Shown here one piece after another: positions 1 through 5,538 of a DNA stretch of 10,987 nucleotides (position 1 is the first letter of the stretch; each line of letters starts with the position of its first letter). A program made the position numbers and the translations under genes. Location of the stretch: positions 1 through 10,987 of the forward strand of contig CAMPHD010000072.1 in the NCBI GenBank assembly GCA_946885765.1, given 5' to 3'. The notes under the pieces were generated by a model. That model was not told the DNA's origin. It worked only from the letters and a program-made list of their open reading frames with translations, and did not search any database. Origin of the DNA: an uncultured Thalassospira sp. Lineage in GTDB: Bacteria > Pseudomonadota > Alphaproteobacteria > Rhodospirillales_A > Thalassospiraceae.

Positions 1-53
1 GGCATACGAGATGCTCAGGAGTCTCGTGGCTCGGAGATGTGTATAAGAGACAG
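1..53 (+). other. Illumina Nextera i7 (N704-type) adapter contamination
   Basis: These bases are library adapter, not genome. They run in order: the last 12 bases of the P7 flow-cell primer (ggcatacgagat, 1-12), an 8-base index gctcagga (13-20; the reverse complement, tcctgagc, is the Nextera N704 index), the read-2 transposon adapter (21-34), and the 19-bp Tn5 mosaic end agatgtgtataagagacag (35-53). The read-2 part has two G where the standard adapter has three (gtctcgtgg-ctcgg), a one-base loss that looks like a sequencing or assembly error. Genomic sequence begins at 54, exactly at a tagmentation junction, so the contig's left end is artificial. The match to known oligonucleotides is from memory but essentially unmistakable. 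Confidence 0.98.
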
Positions 54-84
54 CCATTGAAGGTTCTTGTTGCCCGTCACTCAT
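54..84 (-). CDS. popZ: PopZ-family (DUF2497) protein, N-terminal 10 codons only
   Basis: Reading leftward from an ATG at 84-82 gives MSDGQQEPSM before the adapter cuts the gene. PopZ and DUF2497 proteins begin in this way: Caulobacter PopZ, as I recall it, starts MSDQSQEPTM followed by EEILASIRRII. A good ribosome site (GGAAG, seven bases before the ATG) supports the start. PopZ is a polar scaffold that anchors the chromosome origin in alphaproteobacteria; a gene of this family commonly follows tolC and precedes valS there. Here a hairpin lies between tolC and this gene. Only ten residues are visible, so the call rests on the N-terminal motif plus position. The gene is truncated by the library artefact, not by mutation. 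Confidence 0.72.
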
Positions 85-141
85 TTTTTAACTTCCGCAC
101 TAGATTTCATTACCGAACCGCCCCTTCTCCCCAAGGTCCAA

Positions 142-159
142 CAGGGCCCGAAGGCCCTG
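142..159 (-). terminator. hairpin after tolC, UUCG loop
   Basis: On the minus strand a perfect 7-bp stem CAGGGCC/GGCCCTG closes a TTCG tetraloop, 12 bases past the tolC stop. The stem is GC-rich and UUCG loops are very stable, but only TTGG follows, not a real U-run. It may terminate tolC transcription only partly, or protect the 3' end of the mRNA while allowing transcription to continue into the popZ-like gene. Confidence 0.55.
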
Positions 160-171
160 CCAGCATTAGGG

Positions 172-1524
172 TCAGTCCGTTCCCCACCACTGATCCTTGA
201 CTTTATTGTAGTTGGATTCAGTGTCATAAATTTCGACCGGAAGGCCGAGAACCTGCGCATTCAAGGCACCCATTGCGGCCTTGACCTGAAATTCGGCAAC
301 TGCGGCATCACGGCGCGAACCAACAAGGTTTACGCGTGCCTGCAGCAATTCCTGTTCCTGATCAAGAACATCAAGAACGGTACGCGAACCAACAGATGCT
401 TCACGCTGAACACCATCAAGGGCGACTTCAGCCGAAGCAACCTGTGCTTGCTGGGACTCGATGCTGGCACGTGCCGTTACGAGGGTTTCCCAAGAGCTGG
501 TAGCGTTTTCAATCACAGCACGGCGTGCTTCATCGACCTGAACGCGGGCCTGACCGGCAGTCTGTTTAGCTGCACGGACCGATGAATAAACCGCGCCCTG
601 CTGATAAAGCGGCACAGTGACCTGTGCGAGGACTTCAGCACTGTCAGCGGTCAGGTCATCCTGCGAGGATTCGTAAGCACGCTGGACACCGGCGCTCAGA
701 TTGACTTCCGGATAAAGCGAACCTTCGCTCAGACGAATATCGGATTTCGCTGCGTCTTCGGTGTACTGGGCCTGAACCACGTCCGGATGCTGTTCCTGAG
801 CGATGCTCAGAACATCCGTAACACTGGTCGGCAAACCAGCCAGCGGATTCGGGATTTCAAGATTGTCAGGTTTATTGCCTACCAGACGCTCGTACTGCGC
901 ACGGGTATTGGCAAGGTTGCCCTGAGCCGAAATCAGATCGGCCTTGGAACCTGCAAGACGGGCTTCGGCCTGCGAAACGTCGGTACGGGTTACTTCACCA
1001 ACCGAGAAACGGTCACGCGTTGCTTCAAGCTGACGTTCCAGAACGCGAACGTTGTTCTGGTTCAGTTCGACAACAGCGGTGTCACGCAGAACGTTGAAGT
1101 ATGCGGTTGCCACCTGCAGCAGCACATCCTGTTCGGATGAACGCAGTGATGCACGCGCCGCCCGGATACGTGATTCTGCACGTTCGGTTTCGGCTATGGT
1201 ACGGCCGCCACGATAGAGCGGCTGGACAACTTCCGCACCGACGGTATAGGGCGTCAGGCTGTCATCCGTTTCGGTACCATCTACATCGGTATTGTATTCC
1301 CGAAAGCCCGCTTCGCCCGAAAGCGAAACGTTCGGGCGCCAGTTTGACAGCGCCTGCGAGACTTCTTCATCCGTTGCGCGGAGTGACGCACGACCGGACT
1401 CCAGCGTCGGGTTGCTCTGATATGCCTTGATCAAAGCTTCTTCAAGGCTCTCTGCAGAAGCCCCATTGGCAGCGATGCCACCAGTGGCCAGAATACTGCA
1501 GGTCAGCAAGAACCGTTTCAACAT
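172..1524 (-). CDS. tolC: TolC family outer-membrane efflux/secretion channel
   Basis: This encodes a 450-residue outer-membrane channel that joins inner-membrane pumps or type I secretion ABC exporters to the outside, forming a trimeric barrel with a long periplasmic tunnel. A Sec signal peptide is clear: KR at 3-4, a hydrophobic core at 5-19, and a likely cut after Ala24 (ASA|ES). The two tandem halves typical of the family are visible: VQPLYRGG (100-107) and FSVGEVTRTDV (173-183) in the first, VPLYQQGA (304-311) and ASVGSRTVLDVL (376-387) in the second. Long Ala/Gln/Glu-rich helices lie between them. Length is normal. The start has an AAGGG ribosome site seven bases upstream. The minus-strand order methyltransferase, rhodanese, tolC, popZ is what one expects in alphaproteobacteria. 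No partner pump gene is present, so the substrate cannot be told. The tail after about 430 is polar and probably free. Confidence 0.96.
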   Translation of the reverse strand: MLKRFLLTCSILATGGIAANGASAESLEEALIKAYQSNPTLESGRASLRATDEEVSQALSNWRPNVSLSGEAGFREYNTDVDGTETDDSLTPYTVGAEVVQPLYRGGRTIAETERAESRIRAARASLRSSEQDVLLQVATAYFNVLRDTAVVELNQNNVRVLERQLEATRDRFSVGEVTRTDVSQAEARLAGSKADLISAQGNLANTRAQYERLVGNKPDNLEIPNPLAGLPTSVTDVLSIAQEQHPDVVQAQYTEDAAKSDIRLSEGSLYPEVNLSAGVQRAYESSQDDLTADSAEVLAQVTVPLYQQGAVYSSVRAAKQTAGQARVQVDEARRAVIENATSSWETLVTARASIESQQAQVASAEVALDGVQREASVGSRTVLDVLDQEQELLQARVNLVGSRRDAAVAEFQVKAAMGALNAQVLGLPVEIYDTESNYNKVKDQWWGTD

Positions 1525-1579
1525 TTATCTACCCTTGTAAGATCCTACACCAAGTCCCGACCCCGGCGCAGTTTCGCAT

Positions 1580-1608
1580 ATGGTAACGACGGAACGAAAA
1601 TTTTCCAA
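1580..1608 (-). promoter_or_regulatory. candidate tolC promoter
   Basis: On the minus strand TTGGAA (1608-1603) and TACCAT (1585-1580) are separated by exactly 17 bases, each matching four of six sigma70 consensus positions. Transcription would start near 1573, giving a leader of about 50 bases before tolC. The perfect palindrome GAAAATTTTC (1596-1605) overlaps the -35 side. A second possible pair, TTGACG with TTTTAT, also 17 apart, lies just upstream at the end of the rhodanese gene. Neither is strong, so tolC having its own promoter is plausible rather than shown. Confidence 0.35.
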
Positions 1609-1667
1609 GAAAAGAGGCAGTTGTTTGAGAAAAAATAAAATTGCCGTCTTTTCCTACCGTCAAATCA

Positions 1668-1991
1668 TCAATCGTAACGTGTCATATCCGGGTCGATTTC
1701 CAACGCCCAGACATCTATACCGCCAGCAACATTAAAAACATCTTTAAATCCACGATCCTCAAGCAGCATCGCGGCATGGCGACTGCGAACGCCATGATGG
1801 CAAAGAAGTGCAACCGGTTTTTCCGGGGCAAGTTCCCCTGCCCGGTCGGCCAGTTTACCAAGAGGTATATGGATCGCGCCCGCGATTGCGCAAATCTCTA
1901 TTTCCCAATCTTCTCGCACATCAACAAGTACAAGCGGATTGGTTCCAACAAGACTGGATGCCAGTTCACTGCATCGGATATCGCGCACCAT
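1668..1991 (-). CDS. single-domain rhodanese-like sulfurtransferase
   Basis: This encodes a 107-residue cytoplasmic protein made of one rhodanese domain, the usual size for GlpE/PspE-like forms without the targeting parts. Landmarks in order: LVDVRE (22-27), GAIHIPLGKL (38-47, the typical G-A-x-x-I-P-L turn), and the active loop CHHGVRS (64-70) with the sulfur-carrying Cys64 and Arg69, then FNVAGGIDVW near the end. Such proteins move sulfane sulfur to acceptors such as cyanide or thiols; the natural acceptor here is unknown. The start is slightly uncertain: AGGA sits only two bases before the ATG, but five before the second codon, GTG, which may be the true start. A terminator-like hairpin separates it from the methyltransferase gene upstream, and 143 bp separate it from tolC downstream. 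Confidence 0.93.
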   Translation of the reverse strand: MVRDIRCSELASSLVGTNPLVLVDVREDWEIEICAIAGAIHIPLGKLADRAGELAPEKPVALLCHHGVRSRHAAMLLEDRGFKDVFNVAGGIDVWALEIDPDMTRYD

Positions 1992-2032
1992 TTTCCTAGT
2001 TTGGTTTCCTGATCGGGTTATTGAACCGGTTT

Positions 2033-2064
2033 AAAAATTTTGCCCGGAGATTTCCCGGGCAAAA
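2033..2064 (-). terminator. Rho-independent terminator after the Pcm-like gene
   Basis: On the minus strand a perfect 10-bp stem (TTTTGCCCGG with CCGGGCAAAA, arms 2064-2055 and 2047-2038) closes a 7-base loop and runs into TTTTT (2037-2033). It lies 10 bases past the methyltransferase stop and about 40 bases before the rhodanese start. It therefore either ends that transcript or acts as an attenuator that lowers rhodanese expression by read-through. Confidence 0.85.
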
Positions 2065-2074
2065 CAAAGTCATA

Positions 2075-2728
2075 TCAGAAGACGAAGCATTCCGCCGGCT
2101 CGAACCCGGGAAGATAGGGAATGTTCGCATCGAACAGATCACGATGTCCGACAACACCGTTTTCGCGTTCATAAAGACGCGCAACACCAACCTTGCCCGG
2201 TGCACGCACCACGACCAGTAAACGACCGCCTTCAGACAACTGACCAAGAATATTGGCCGGGACTTCGGCAACCGCACCGTCAAAGACTATTACGTTATAA
2301 GGTGACTGCTTGGCATAACCTTCGGCCAGATCGCCTTCGACCACAATGACATTGTCATAGCTGTGGGTCTGGAACGTCTTTTCGGAAATGGACGCCATTT
2401 CCTTGTCGCTTTCGACCGCAACCACGGTTTCGGCAACGCGCGACAGAACGGCACCCGTATAGCCATAACCGGCACCAATCACCAGGGCGACGTCGCTGCG
2501 CACGATCTCGGCAGACTGCATCAGGCGCGCAATCACCATCGGCTCCATCGCATATCGGCCATTTCCGACAGGAATATCTTCATCGACATAGGCAATGCCG
2601 CGTTTGCCTTCCGGCAGGAACAGTTCGCGCGGAACCTCCTCCATCGCAGCGATGACCAAGGGATCGGTGACCTTGTTGGTCCGAACCTGATTTTCCACCA
2701 TGTTACGGCGCGCGATTTGGTAATCCAT
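2075..2728 (-). CDS. Pcm-like (protein-L-isoaspartate O-methyltransferase family) protein
   Basis: This encodes a 217-residue SAM-dependent methyltransferase fold of the PCMT family. The N-terminus MDYQIARRNM plus VENQVRTNKVTD (11-22) and VPRELFLPE (32-40) is typical of an alphaproteobacterial branch found beside tolC. The SAM loop is VIGAGYGY (83-90), with the acidic ribose-binding Glu at VAVESD (103-108), and FDGAVAEVP (149-157) followed by QLSEGGRLLVVV (163-174). Two features differ from true repair enzymes such as E. coli Pcm: the TISQP substrate segment is YAMEP here (59-63), and EIGTGSGY is VIGAGYGY. Isoaspartate repair is therefore uncertain. I chose the ATG at 2728 because the in-frame ATG at 2842 lies upstream of the promoter, and AGG lies ten bases before 2728. 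Confidence 0.88.
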   Translation of the reverse strand: MDYQIARRNMVENQVRTNKVTDPLVIAAMEEVPRELFLPEGKRGIAYVDEDIPVGNGRYAMEPMVIARLMQSAEIVRSDVALVIGAGYGYTGAVLSRVAETVVAVESDKEMASISEKTFQTHSYDNVIVVEGDLAEGYAKQSPYNVIVFDGAVAEVPANILGQLSEGGRLLVVVRAPGKVGVARLYERENGVVGHRDLFDANIPYLPGFEPAECFVF

Positions 2729-2746
2729 GTTTATCTGACCTGAAAA

Positions 2747-2758
2747 TTCTCGCGAGAA
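2747..2758. repeat. 12-bp perfect palindrome in the Pcm leader
   Basis: TTCTCGCGAGAA is perfectly symmetric. It lies between the predicted transcription start (about 2804) and the ribosome site of the Pcm-like gene. It could be an operator or a small hairpin. A palindrome of this length is expected a few times by chance in a window of this size, so function is uncertain. Confidence 0.35.
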
Positions 2759-2810
2759 AAAGCCTGCAACCGGTCTTTGTCCCCAAAACCACGTCACAGA
2801 TGTTGCCCTG

Positions 2811-2839
2811 TTTATAGTCAGCACATGGGCAACTGACAA
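2811..2839 (-). promoter_or_regulatory. sigma70-type promoter of the Pcm-like gene
   Basis: On the minus strand TTGTCA (2839-2834) and TATAAA (2816-2811) are 17 bases apart, each matching five of six consensus bases. Transcription would start near 2804, leaving a leader of about 76 bases. This is the best promoter match in the window, and it rules out the longer upstream start for the methyltransferase. Confidence 0.7.
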
Positions 2840-2975
2840 CAACGGATCAATAAGATCGGAGCAATTATTCGCTAAAACATGCTGAAAACATATCCAGAAT
2901 GGATTTACCCGGGCGCAAATTGTTTATTGACGATCCCCGGGTCTGCATTCTGCTTAAAAATGTAAAATTGGGTGC

Positions 2976-3005
2976 TTGACGGCCTGTGTTCGATAGGGCT
3001 ATACA
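2976..3005 (+). promoter_or_regulatory. promoter of the tRNA-Cys/tRNA-Asn unit
   Basis: TTGACG (2976-2981) and TATACA (3000-3005) are 18 bases apart and close to consensus. Transcription would start near 3012, about twelve bases before tRNA-Cys. The pair of tRNAs and the hairpin at 3177-3215 then make one short transcript. Confidence 0.65.
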
Positions 3006-3023
3006 CCGGCCAGCCAACGCTAA

Positions 3024-3097
3024 GGCGCGATGGCGGAGTGGTTACGCAGAGGACTGCAAATCCTTGCACGCCGGTTCGATTCCGGCTCGCGCCTCCA
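3024..3097 (+). tRNA. tRNA-Cys (GCA)
   Basis: This is a 74-base cloverleaf with the CCA end encoded. The acceptor stem GGCGCGA pairs with TCGCGCC, and the T arm contains GGTTCGATTCC. The anticodon loop CTGCAAA carries GCA at 3056-3058, read as cysteine. The discriminator base is U73, as expected for tRNA-Cys. It lies 4 bp before tRNA-Asn and shares its promoter and terminator. Confidence 0.97.
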
Positions 3098-3101
3098 CTA
3101 A

Positions 3102-3177
3102 TCCGGCATAGCTCAGTTGGTAGAGCAAATGACTGTTAATCATTGGGTCGCAGGTTCGAGTCCTGCTGCCGGAGCCA
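3102..3177 (+). tRNA. tRNA-Asn (GTT), copy 1
   Basis: This is a 76-base cloverleaf with encoded CCA. The acceptor stem TCCGGCA pairs with TGCCGGA, the discriminator is G, and the T arm is GGTTCGAGTCC. The anticodon loop CTGTTAA carries GTT at 3135-3137, read as asparagine. Copy 2 at 4377-4452 is identical in every base. Confidence 0.97.
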
Positions 3178-3215
3178 CAAACCCCTGGAACCTTGTTCCG
3201 GGGGTTTGTGCTTTT
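3177..3215 (+). terminator. terminator of the tRNA-Cys/Asn transcript
   Basis: A 14-bp stem (ACAAACCCCTGGAA at 3177-3190 with TTCCGGGGGTTTGT at 3196-3209, one G-U pair) closes a short loop and is followed by GCTTTT. The stem begins on the final A of the tRNA-Asn CCA end. It separates the tRNA unit from the aldo/keto reductase gene. Confidence 0.88.
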
Positions 3216-3283
3216 GTGCCCTGCTCCGCAAATTGCTACCAATGACACAACCAGTCGCAATGAATTTCCCGAAGGATTGATAG

Positions 3284-4207
3284 ATGTCATCTCCTGTCTC
3301 GCGCCGTCAAATGACCAAAGATCTGAGTTTCTCGCAACTGGCGTGGGGAGCATGGCGTCTGCACGACAGCGCGGATATCAGGAATGCCGGGGATATTCTG
3401 GCGCTGGTCCACGCCTGCCTTGATGCAGGCATTACGACATTTGATCATGCCGATATTTATGGTGGTTATGGATGCGAGGCCTATTTTGGCGAGGCGCTGG
3501 GAAAAGCGCCGGAACTGCGCAGGAAGATGGAAATCGTCACCAAATGCAATGTGGCGCTGGTCAAGGATGCGCGACCCGATCACCGCATCAATCACTACAA
3601 CACGACCAAAGCCCACATTTTGCAATCGGTTGAAAATTCGCTTCGTAATCTGGCAACCGATCATATCGACATGCTTTTGATCCACCGCCCCGATCCACTG
3701 ATGATCGCCGACGAGGCTGCCGAAGCCTTTAACGCGCTTCGCAGGTCGGGAAAAGTGCGCTATTTCGGTGTTTCAAACTTTACACCGTCGCAATTCAATC
3801 TTTTGCAAAGTCGCCTTGATGTACCGCTTGCCACCAATCAGGTTGAATGTTCGGTGCTTGAGCTCACCCCGATCTTTGATGGCACATTCGATCAGATGCA
3901 ACAAAACCGCATTCACCCGATGATCTGGTCGCCCCTCGGCGGGGCACGACTGTTTAACGCCGCAAACGACGTGAAAGCCAACCGTGTACGTCCCGTTCTT
4001 GAACAAATGCGCGATAAATACACCCTGCCCGGCATCGCCGAAGTTGCGATTGCCTGGTTACTTCATCTGCCCTGTCAACCGATACCGGTTCTTGGCACCA
4101 TGAAAGCGCATCGTATTGCAGGCGCGACACAGTCATGCAGCGTTCAGTTTGACCGTCAGGACTGGTTTGAAATTCTGGTCGCCGCACAGGGGCACCCGGT
4201 TCCCTAA
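3284..4207 (+). CDS. aldo/keto reductase, YdhF type
   Basis: This encodes a 307-residue cytoplasmic NAD(P)H-dependent oxidoreductase with the (beta/alpha)8-barrel of the aldo/keto reductase superfamily. It reduces aldehydes or ketones; the physiological substrate is unknown. The catalytic four are visible: Asp54 and Tyr59 in FDHADIYGGYG, Lys87 in IVTKCN, and His134 in LLIHRPDPLM. Other family marks are FGVSNFTPSQF (161-171), ATNQVE (183-188) and PIPVLGTMK (266-274) near the cofactor phosphate site. It closely resembles E. coli YdhF throughout, as I recall that sequence. The start has an ideal AAGGA site seven bases upstream. It stands alone, on the same strand as and between two identical tRNA-Asn genes, with a tRNA terminator just before it. 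Its own promoter was not clear to me. Confidence 0.95.
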   Translation: MSSPVSRRQMTKDLSFSQLAWGAWRLHDSADIRNAGDILALVHACLDAGITTFDHADIYGGYGCEAYFGEALGKAPELRRKMEIVTKCNVALVKDARPDHRINHYNTTKAHILQSVENSLRNLATDHIDMLLIHRPDPLMIADEAAEAFNALRRSGKVRYFGVSNFTPSQFNLLQSRLDVPLATNQVECSVLELTPIFDGTFDQMQQNRIHPMIWSPLGGARLFNAANDVKANRVRPVLEQMRDKYTLPGIAEVAIAWLLHLPCQPIPVLGTMKAHRIAGATQSCSVQFDRQDWFEILVAAQGHPVP

Positions 4208-4272
4208 GCATTTACAGGCACAGGAATCCAGTATTCAATAAACCGGAAAGCGACGGATATCCCGGCACAGGG

Positions 4273-4300
4273 AAAAAAGACAAATTTCGGGTCATTTTTT
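4273..4300 (+). terminator. weak terminator-like hairpin after the aldo/keto reductase
   Basis: AAAAAAGAC (4273-4281) can pair with GTCATTTTTT (4291-4300) apart from one A-A mismatch, around a 9-base loop. The T-run is good but the stem has only two G-C pairs, so termination here is doubtful. It lies 66 bases past the stop codon and before the promoter of the second tRNA-Asn. Confidence 0.25.
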
Positions 4301-4312
4301 CACAAAAAGGTC

Positions 4313-4341
4313 TTGCGGGAACAAAGCCGTTTTATTATACC
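4313..4341 (+). promoter_or_regulatory. promoter of tRNA-Asn copy 2
   Basis: TTGCGG (4313-4318) and TATACC (4336-4341) are 17 bases apart. Transcription would begin near 4348, about 29 bases before the tRNA. The tRNA therefore seems to have its own promoter rather than depending on read-through from the aldo/keto reductase gene. Confidence 0.5.
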
Positions 4342-4376
4342 CCTGCCACGCGCTTCGAACGGAGCGTTAACCCTGA

Positions 4377-4452
4377 TCCGGCATAGCTCAGTTGGTAGAG
4401 CAAATGACTGTTAATCATTGGGTCGCAGGTTCGAGTCCTGCTGCCGGAGCCA
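4377..4452 (+). tRNA. tRNA-Asn (GTT), copy 2
   Basis: This gene is identical to the tRNA-Asn at 3102-3177, including the encoded CCA end and the A just before the gene. The anticodon GTT is at 4410-4412. It is followed within four bases by its own strong terminator. The two copies are 1275 bp apart in direct orientation. Confidence 0.97.
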
Positions 4453-4455
4453 ATT

Positions 4456-4490
4456 AAAAAGGGACCGAACAATCTGTTCGGTCCCTTTTT
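4456..4490 (+). terminator. terminator of tRNA-Asn copy 2
   Basis: A perfect 16-bp stem (4456-4471 with 4475-4490) closes a 3-base ATC loop. The left arm starts AAAAAGGGACC and the right arm ends GGTCCCTTTTT, followed by CTTTT. With A-rich and T-rich ends it could work in both directions. It is among the strongest hairpins in the window. Confidence 0.93.
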
Positions 4491-4535
4491 CTTTTGATAT
4501 TGTTTCACCTGCCCCAGAAACCGGACTGATCAACC

Positions 4536-4853
4536 ATGAAAACAGCCAAAATCGAATTGAAACAAGTGAGGCTTGGCACACTGTCTGGTGCAACGGATGG
4601 CTGGATGATTGTCGGTGAAGATGACGTCATCCATGGCCTTGTGCACCGGATCGATGGTGATCTGTTTACGATTTCATCTACGACAGATCAACGTATTCAG
4701 GCATTTGGCTGGTGCCCGATGTTTGACAGCCTCGCCCATGTTCAAAACGATCTTGAAATTGCGCTGGCGATGCAAAGTGCCGGCGAAGTCGAGGAATGGA
4801 TAGAACAGTCCGATCGTTTTGATGACGAAGGCCACCACGGGCATCTTCACTAA
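4536..4853 (+). CDS. small acidic hypothetical protein
   Basis: I do not recognise this 105-residue protein. It has no signal peptide or membrane segment, so it is probably cytosolic. Its first half looks beta-rich (KIELKQVRLGTLSG, then GWMIVGEDDVIHGLVHRIDG). The second half looks helical and acidic (LEIALAMQSAGEVEEWIEQ, 73-91), and the end is His-rich (HHGHLH, 100-105). Codon use matches the neighbours, which favours a real gene. No clear ribosome site precedes the ATG at 4536, only GGA 13 bases upstream, so a later start is possible. It begins 45 bases after the tRNA terminator, and its stop is three bases from the stop of the convergent propeller gene. Confidence 0.68.
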   Translation: MKTAKIELKQVRLGTLSGATDGWMIVGEDDVIHGLVHRIDGDLFTISSTTDQRIQAFGWCPMFDSLAHVQNDLEIALAMQSAGEVEEWIEQSDRFDDEGHHGHLH

Positions 4854-4856
4854 CGA

Positions 4857-5498
4857 TTACGGTCGTGCCGGACGCCCGACAACCCGAACCTTGCCGCTGG
4901 GACCGCCACCACAGAAAAAGCGCGCAACACCGTCACTTTCCAAGCCGGAGACGCCGATACCGGACGGCATTGTCAACCGATCCAGAACCACGCCGGTTTG
5001 GGGGTTGATCCGGCGAACATCGCTTTCATCACCTTCCCATGTTCCGTGCCAAAGCTCGTTATCGATCCAGGTAACACCGGTAACAAAACGATCCGATTCA
5101 ATCGTGCGGAGGACTTCGCCCGTTTGCGGATCGACCTGATGGATTTTCCGGTTGCGATGCTGACCTACCCAAAGGCTGCCTTCTGCCCAGGCCATGCCGG
5201 AATTGCCACCATCCGGTGCCGGAATGGAATCCAGAACATGACCGCTTTCCGGATCGATTTTGTAAATGCGATCCTCGGCGATCTGGAAAATGTGACTGCC
5301 GTTAAAGGCCGTACCGGCATCGGCAGCGGCTTCAATCTTGCGTATGGGGGTTCCGTTGTCAGGATCAATTGCATGGATTGTTTCACCAGCCGCAATCCAC
5401 ACATGACGTCCATCATATGTTACGCCATGCACCTGATCGACACCCGGGAAAGGACCATATTCTGCAAGAATCTCAGCTTTTCGATCAGTCATTTTCAA
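4857..5498 (-). CDS. small beta-propeller protein (glutamine-cyclotransferase/YncE-like fold)
   Basis: This encodes a 213-residue protein built from four visible blade repeats, each with a strand pair and the turn I/V-D/N-P-x-x-G: IDPDNG (44-49), IDPESG (81-86), VDPQTG (122-127) and INPQTG (164-169), spaced 37 to 42 residues. Paired Trp and Gly strands (HVWIA, SLWVG, ELWHG) recur. The pattern resembles plant-type glutaminyl cyclotransferases, which are five-bladed, and YncE/Vgb propellers, but I cannot identify an active site. There is no signal peptide, unlike exported cyclotransferases, so it should act in the cytosol. The start has a modest AGAG site. It lies 40 bp after the regulator gene on the same strand and is probably co-transcribed with it. 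It is more likely a binding protein than an enzyme of known activity. Confidence 0.8.
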   Translation of the reverse strand: MKMTDRKAEILAEYGPFPGVDQVHGVTYDGRHVWIAAGETIHAIDPDNGTPIRKIEAAADAGTAFNGSHIFQIAEDRIYKIDPESGHVLDSIPAPDGGNSGMAWAEGSLWVGQHRNRKIHQVDPQTGEVLRTIESDRFVTGVTWIDNELWHGTWEGDESDVRRINPQTGVVLDRLTMPSGIGVSGLESDGVARFFCGGGPSGKVRVVGRPARP

Positions 5499-5538
5499 AC
5501 TCTTTCTATGATTGTGTTTCGCTTACGCAAGACACAGC

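Larger units (their letters stand above)
3101..4452 (+). repeat. 77-bp direct repeats (two tRNA-Asn) bracketing the aldo/keto reductase gene
   Basis: Bases 3101-3177 and 4376-4452 are identical over 77 bp (the tRNA plus one upstream A) and differ immediately outside. They flank a 1.2-kb segment with a terminator, the reductase gene and a tRNA promoter. Recombination between them would delete or amplify exactly that segment, one tRNA copy included. There is no integrase and no extra attachment-site copy, so this is better read as tandem tRNA duplication or insertion than as an island. Confidence 0.8.

Noticed and set aside
67..1430. Plus-strand open frames of 172, 117 and 109 codons opposite tolC
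   Set aside because: They are shadows of a clear TolC gene; no ribosome sites and no recognisable domains.
2729..2842. Longer start for the Pcm-like gene at 2842
   Set aside because: It would place the ATG upstream of the best promoter in the window and add 38 residues that family members lack.
3042..3353. Minus-strand 103-codon open frame over tRNA-Cys and tRNA-Asn
   Set aside because: Its peptide (SRTRTCDP, then NSHLLYQLSYAG, then ARAGIEPACKD) is the well-known false translation of tRNA genes on the opposite strand.
3101..4452. Genomic island or integrative element at tRNA-Asn
   Set aside because: There is no integrase, no partial tRNA 3' end copy, and the enclosed gene is an ordinary reductase with matching codon use.
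4411..4593. Minus-strand 60-codon open frame ending QQDSNLRPND
   Set aside because: This is another false translation of the complement of a tRNA and its terminator; such ends are common mis-annotations.
4418..4618. Plus-strand frame starting inside tRNA-Asn copy 2 (GRRFESCCRSQ)
   Set aside because: It begins in the tRNA, crosses a strong terminator, and overlaps the better-supported gene at 4536.
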